DNA from: an uncultured Oceanospirillaceae bacterium
GTDB lineage: Bacteria > Pseudomonadota > Gammaproteobacteria > Pseudomonadales > Balneatricaceae
DNA: 10,838 bases
Direction: 5' to 3'
NCBI GenBank assembly: GCA_946221045.1
Contig: CAMIIY010000036.1
Coordinates: 1 to 10,838 of the forward strand
The first letter of the stretch is position 1. Each line of letters opens with the position of its first letter. A model generated the notes under the pieces. The model ran no database searches. It saw nothing but the letters and a program-made list of their open reading frames with translations, and was not told where the DNA came from. The translations under genes and the position numbers were made by a program. Shown here one piece after another: positions 6,666-10,838 of the stretch.

Positions 6666-7166
6666 ATGTCAAATCATGAACAGAAAGACGGCGATCTGCA
6701 GGAGAAGCTGGTTCAGGTTAACCGCGTCGCTAAAGTTGTTAAAGGTGGTCGTATCTTCGGCTTTACCGCACTGACTGTTGTTGGTGACGGTAAAGGTCGT
6801 GTAGGTTTCGGCCGTGGTAAGGCGCGTGAAGTGCCTGCAGCCATCCAGAAAGCGATGGAACAGGCACGTCGTAACATGGTTCAGGTTGATCTGAACGGTG
6901 ACACGCTGCAGTACCCAGTTAAAGCACGTCATGGTGCTTCAAAAATTTACATGCAGCCTGCCTCTGAAGGTACTGGTGTAATCGCCGGTGGTGCGATGCG
7001 TGCCGTACTGGAACTGGCTGGCGTCCACAACGTACTGGCCAAGTGCTATGGCTCAACTAACCCGGTAAACGTAGTGCGTGCGACTGTTAAAGGTCTGGCG
7101 TCTATGAAATCTCCGGATGATGTTGCAGCTAAGCGCGGCAAGTCCGTAGACGAGATCCTGGGGTAA
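6666..7166 (+). CDS. rpsE: 30S ribosomal protein S5
   Basis: 166 residues (E. coli 167). S5 joins S3 and S4 at the mRNA entry channel and affects decoding accuracy. The N-terminal double-stranded-RNA-binding-like domain is visible as [23 protein letters not shown], then [20 protein letters not shown]. The loop around VKGG (about residues 25–28) is where spectinomycin-resistance changes occur in other bacteria; it looks wild type. The C-terminal domain includes [22 protein letters not shown] and [10 protein letters not shown]. The TAA stop is followed by six bases and then rpmD. Confidence 0.98.
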   Translation: MSNHEQKDGDLQEKLVQVNRVAKVVKGGRIFGFTALTVVGDGKGRVGFGRGKAREVPAAIQKAMEQARRNMVQVDLNGDTLQYPVKARHGASKIYMQPASEGTGVIAGGAMRAVLELAGVHNVLAKCYGSTNPVNVVRATVKGLASMKSPDDVAAKRGKSVDEILG

Positions 7167-7172
7167 TCGACA

Positions 7173-7355
7173 ATGGCTAAGACTGTAAAAGTAACTCTGG
7201 TACGTAGCCCAATCGGTACTCTGCCTAAGCACAAACTGTGCGTTAAGGGTCTGGGTCTGCGTCGCATTGGACACACAGTTGAAGTGGAAGACACTCCATC
7301 TGTTCGTGGCATGATCAACAAAGTCAACTACATGGTTCGTGTAGAAGGCGAGTAA
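7173..7355 (+). CDS. rpmD: 50S ribosomal protein L30
   Basis: 60 residues (E. coli 59), the short bacterial form. L30 is a small alpha-beta protein on the 50S surface. [43 protein letters not shown] and the final YMVRVEGE give a full-length match to the family. It lies between rpsE and rplO with gaps of 6 and 13 bases. The SD is modest (TGGGGT at the end of rpsE), which suggests coupling. Confidence 0.97.
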   Translation: MAKTVKVTLVRSPIGTLPKHKLCVKGLGLRRIGHTVEVEDTPSVRGMINKVNYMVRVEGE

Positions 7356-7368
7356 GGGAGTTCACAAG

Positions 7369-7803
7369 ATGCGTCTGAACACTCTGAGCCCTGCAGACGG
7401 TTCCCGTCCAGCCCGCAAACGCGTGGGTCGTGGTATTGGTTCCGGTCTGGGCAAAACCTGTGGCCGTGGCCACAAAGGTCAGAAATCCCGCTCCGGCGGA
7501 TCCGTGAAGCCAGGTTTTGAAGGCGGTCAGATGCCGCTGCAGCGTCGTCTGCCAAAATTCGGTTTCACCTCCCGCGGTGCGCGTTATGTTGCTGAGATTC
7601 GTCTGAGCGAACTGGCCGCAGTGCAGGCTGATGTTATCGATCTGGCTGCGCTGAAAGCGGCAGACATCATTAAGGAAGAGATTAAATCTGCCAAAGTGAT
7701 TCTGTCCGGTGAAATTACAAAATCTGTGACACTGAAAGGTCTTCGTGTGACCAAAGGTGCACAGGCTGCTATCGAAGCTGCAGGCGGTAAAGTCGAGGCG
7801 TAA
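7369..7803 (+). CDS. rplO: 50S ribosomal protein L15
   Basis: 144 residues, equal to E. coli. L15 is a late-assembly protein with a long, flexible, glycine- and arginine-rich N-terminal arm threading into 23S rRNA. The arm is seen at residues 18–47 ([16 protein letters not shown] and GQKSRSGG). [17 protein letters not shown] and the compact C-terminal domain ending [11 protein letters not shown] follow. The SD GGGAG precedes the ATG. Its TAA stop (7801–7803) directly abuts the secY ATG with no spacer; the secY SD lies inside the last rplO codons. Confidence 0.98.
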   Translation: MRLNTLSPADGSRPARKRVGRGIGSGLGKTCGRGHKGQKSRSGGSVKPGFEGGQMPLQRRLPKFGFTSRGARYVAEIRLSELAAVQADVIDLAALKAADIIKEEIKSAKVILSGEITKSVTLKGLRVTKGAQAAIEAAGGKVEA

Positions 7804-9132
<1,329 letters not shown>

Positions 9133-9151
9133 TCACTATCTGGAGTAGATC

Positions 9152-9268
9152 ATGAAAGTACGTGCATCTGTTAAAAAGATCTGTCGTAACTGCAAAATCG
9201 TGCGTCGTAACGGTTCAGTGCGAGTGATCTGCAAAGTAGAGCCGCGTCATAAACAGCGTCAGGGCTAA
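9152..9268 (+). CDS. rpmJ: 50S ribosomal protein L36, zinc-binding form
   Basis: 38 residues, equal to E. coli. It begins [17 protein letters not shown] and ends [10 protein letters not shown]36 is a tiny zinc-ribbon protein near the base of the L7/L12 stalk that organises 23S rRNA. The ligands Cys11, Cys14, Cys27 and His33 are all present, so this is the zinc-containing (C-plus) type. The SD TCTGGAG lies 8–9 bases upstream, in a context almost the same as that of rplN. It is the last gene of the spc operon, in its usual place after secY. Confidence 0.97.
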   Translation: MKVRASVKKICRNCKIVRRNGSVRVICKVEPRHKQRQG

Positions 9269-9315
9269 GCATTGAGCTTGCACTGACCTTTGGCCGCAGA
9301 GGTACGCAACTAGGC

Positions 9316-9344
9316 TTGATTTGTTTTTGATCAACGTGTAGTAT
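9316..9344 (+). promoter_or_regulatory. Candidate sigma-70 promoter of the alpha operon
   Basis: A −35 TTGATT (9316–9321), 17-base spacer and −10 TAGTAT (9339–9344) each match consensus at four of six positions. The bases after the −10 (TGCGCG) are GC-rich, as in stringently controlled ribosomal promoters. Transcription would start near 9350–9352. It lies 48 bases after rpmJ in the only long gap of the right half. A second −10-like TATATT at 9371–9376 lacks a matching −35. Confidence 0.5.
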
Positions 9345-9381
9345 TGCGCGCCTTCTGCGAACAGAACATTTATATTTTTTA

Positions 9382-9410
9382 TGGTGTCGGTTAATAACAA
9401 CCGGACACCA
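9382..9410 (+). promoter_or_regulatory. Leader hairpin before rpsM (possible S4 control region)
   Basis: TGGTGTCGGTT (9382–9392) and AACCGGACACCA (9399–9410) form an 11-bp stem with one bulged G and the six-base loop AATAAC. It ends nine bases before the SD CGGAG of rpsM (9418–9422). In E. coli the alpha-operon leader folds into a pseudoknot bound by S4, the product of rpsD in this same operon. Whether this hairpin is its equivalent is unproven; I found no clear loop–downstream pairing. No T-run follows, so it is not a spc terminator. Confidence 0.55.
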
Positions 9411-9429
9411 CTGAAAACGGAGTAATAGA

Positions 9430-9786
9430 ATGGCCCGTATAGCTGGCGTCAATATTCCTGACAATAAGCATGCGGTAATTTCTCTGACTTACATTTACGG
9501 AATTGGCCGCACGACTGCGAACAGCATCTGTAACGCTTGTGGTATTACACCAAGCATCAAGATTGCTGATCTGTCTGATGAGCAGCTGGACAACGTTCGT
9601 GGAGAAGTTGCCAAGCTGACTGTTGAAGGCGACCTGCGTCGTGAAGTGTCTATGAGCATTAAACGTCTCATGGACCTAGGTTGTTTCCGCGGTCTGCGTC
9701 ATCGTCGTAACCTGCCGGTTCGCGGTCAGCGCAGTAAGACTAACGCGCGCACTCGTAAAGGCCCGCGTAAGCCGATCCGTAAGTAA
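9430..9786 (+). CDS. rpsM: 30S ribosomal protein S13
   Basis: 118 residues, equal to E. coli. S13 sits at the top of the 30S head, pairs with S19, and forms bridges B1a/B1b to L5 and 23S helix 38; its tail touches P-site t[29 protein letters not shown] opens the protein, followed by the helix–two-turn–helix region. [26 protein letters not shown] and the basic tail PRKPIRK close it. The start is ATG here, whereas E. coli uses GTG. The SD CGGAG is seven bases upstream. This is the first gene of the alpha operon, after a 161-base gap. Confidence 0.98.
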   Translation: MARIAGVNIPDNKHAVISLTYIYGIGRTTANSICNACGITPSIKIADLSDEQLDNVRGEVAKLTVEGDLRREVSMSIKRLMDLGCFRGLRHRRNLPVRGQRSKTNARTRKGPRKPIRK

Positions 9787-9811
9787 GTGGTAAGCGATAG
9801 GAATTCCGAAT

Positions 9812-10201
9812 ATGGCAAAGCCAGGTAATCGCACACGCAAAAAGGTGAAGAAGCAAGTTGCTGATGGGTTCGCCCACATCCACGCTTCTTTCAATAACAC
9901 GATCATTACAATTACTGATCGCCAGGGTAATGCTTTGTCCTGGGCAACTGCAGGTGGCTCCGGCTTCCGTGGTTCCCGTAAAAGCACCCCATTTGCCGCT
10001 CAGGTTGCTGCTGAGCGTGCTGGTCAGGCTGCCCTTGAGTATGGCCTGAAAAACCTCGACGTTTTTGTGAAGGGTCCTGGACCCGGCCGTGAGTCCGCTG
10101 TGCGCGCACTCAATGCATGCGGCTACAAAATCGCAAATATCACGGACGTGACACCTATTCCTCACAATGGTTGTCGTCCGCCGAAGAAACGTCGCGTTTA
10201 A
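9812..10201 (+). CDS. rpsK: 30S ribosomal protein S11
   Basis: 129 residues, equal to E. coli. S11 is on the 30S platform, contacts 16S helix 45 and mRNA near the E site, and interacts with S18 and S21. The basic N-terminal arm ([14 protein letters not shown]), [33 protein letters not shown] and [13 protein letters not shown] are characteristic. The tail contains Asn119-Gly120 in [14 protein letters not shown], the site converted to isoaspartate in E. coli S11. The SD is TAGGAAT-like, about 10 bases before the ATG. It lies 25 bases after rpsM and 15 before rpsD. Confidence 0.98.
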   Translation: MAKPGNRTRKKVKKQVADGFAHIHASFNNTIITITDRQGNALSWATAGGSGFRGSRKSTPFAAQVAAERAGQAALEYGLKNLDVFVKGPGPGRESAVRALNACGYKIANITDVTPIPHNGCRPPKKRRV

Positions 10202-10216
10202 TCTGGAGACGGTAAT

Positions 10217-10837
10217 ATGGCTCGTTATCTTGGACCTAAGTGCAAGCTGTCTCGTCGGGAAGGTACAGACCTTTTCCTGAAGAGTGGCGTTCGCGCACTG
10301 GACAGCAAGTGTAAAGCTGAGACTGCTCCAGGTGTGCACGGCGCTCGTCGTGGTCGTTTATCCGACTATGGCCTGCAGCTGCGCGAAAAACAGAAAGTTC
10401 GTCGTATCTACGGCGTACTGGAACGTCAGTTCCGCAATTACTACAAAGAAGCGGCTCGCCGCACTGGTGCTACAGGTGAAAACCTGCTCCAGCTGCTGGA
10501 AGGCCGTTTGGACAACGTTGTATACCGGATGGGATTCGGCACGACTCGTGCAGAAGCTCGTCAGATCGTATCGCACCGTTCTATCACCGTTAATGGTCAG
10601 GTTGTAAATGTACCTTCCTACCAGGTGAAAGCGGGTGATGTGGTCGCAGTTCGTGAAAAAGCCAAAAACCAGCTGCGCATTAAACACGCACTGGAACTGG
10701 CTGGTCAGCGTGCTCCTGTTGAGTGGGTAGATGTTGATTCAGGCAAAATGGAAGGTACTTTCAAGTCCCTGCCAGAGCGTTCTGATCTGTCTGCTGAAAT
10801 CAACGAACAGCTGATCGTAGAGCTGTACTCGAAGTAA
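10217..10837 (+). CDS. rpsD: 30S ribosomal protein S4
   Basis: 206 residues, equal to E. coli and complete; the stop ends one base before the window does. S4 nucleates 30S assembly on the 16S 5' domain, helps form the mRNA entry channel, and in E. coli represses the alpha operon. [20 protein letters not shown] starts the N-terminal domain. The S4 RNA-binding domain spans about residues 97–157 ([32 protein letters not shown]). The end is [16 protein letters not shown]. Cys9 and Cys32 do not form the four-cysteine zinc knuckle found in some S4 proteins. The SD TCTGGAG precedes the start. rpoA is expected next, outside the window. Confidence 0.98.
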   Translation: MARYLGPKCKLSRREGTDLFLKSGVRALDSKCKAETAPGVHGARRGRLSDYGLQLREKQKVRRIYGVLERQFRNYYKEAARRTGATGENLLQLLEGRLDNVVYRMGFGTTRAEARQIVSHRSITVNGQVVNVPSYQVKAGDVVAVREKAKNQLRIKHALELAGQRAPVEWVDVDSGKMEGTFKSLPERSDLSAEINEQLIVELYSK

Positions 10838-10838
10838 T

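Larger units (their letters stand above)
9269..9429 (+). other. rpmJ–rpsM intergenic gap (spc/alpha boundary)
   Basis: The longest gene-free stretch (161 bases). It holds the candidate alpha promoter, the leader hairpin and an AT-rich patch (9368–9381). A weak 6-bp hairpin at 9286–9303 (ACCTTT/AGAGGT around GGCCGC) has no adjacent T-run. I saw no strong terminator for the spc transcript, so read-through into the alpha operon is likely. No ORF with an SD is present. Confidence 0.6.

Noticed and set aside
9286..9303. spc operon terminator after rpmJ
   Set aside because: Only a 6-bp stem including a wobble; the nearest T-run (9323–9328) is about 20 bases away.
9740..10339. Open frame of 199 codons on the − strand over rpsM–rpsK–rpsD
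   Set aside because: Shadow of three well-supported + strand genes; crosses their boundaries and shows no recognisable domain.

Overview
The window is a continuous stretch of the bacterial S10–spc–alpha ribosomal-protein supercluster. All genes are on the + strand. It starts inside rplD and ends one base after the rpsD stop. The gene order (rplD-rplW-rplB-rpsS-rplV-rpsC-rplP-rpmC-rpsQ | rplN-rplX-rplE-rpsN-rpsH-rplF-rplR-rpsE-rpmD-rplO-secY-rpmJ | rpsM-rpsK-rpsD), the long zinc-free S14, the 38-residue L36 and the residue-level likeness to the E. coli and Pseudomonas proteins point to a gammaproteobacterium. S8, L22 and L16 look somewhat nearer to Pseudomonas/Oceanospirillales-type sequences than to enterics. 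That placement is by eye and should be treated as an inference.

Region 1 (1–3543) is the distal S10 operon. Its genes overlap or lie 24 bases or less apart, nearly all with clear Shine-Dalgarno (SD) sequences. Region 2 (3544–9268) is the spc operon, ending with secY (the SecYEG translocon channel) and rpmJ. Region 3 (9269–10838) is the start of the alpha operon. It has a plausible sigma-70 promoter and a leader hairpin before rpsM, and runs through rpsK and rpsD; rpoA and rplQ would be expected just outside the window.

The proteins are ordinary and intact: I saw no frameshifts, insertions or foreign genes. The only material not explained by coding lies in four gaps. These are rpsQ–rplN (73 nt, two tandem hairpins), rplN–rplX (102 nt, a 7-bp hairpin plus a 14-bp GAAA-loop hairpin resembling an intrinsic terminator inside the spc operon), rpsN–rpsH (78 nt, a 9-bp hairpin just before the S8 gene) and rpmJ–rpsM (161 nt, the alpha promoter and leader). 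These are the places where transcription or translation of the cluster is most likely tuned.

The products work together. 30S proteins (S3, S4, S5, S8, S11, S13, S14, S17, S19) and 50S proteins (L2, L4, L5, L6, L14, L15, L16, L18, L22, L23, L24, L29, L30, L36) are made in near-stoichiometric amounts, alongside the membrane channel that accepts nascent chains at the L23/L29/L24 exit site. I found no novel biological system. The findings below are modest regulatory observations.
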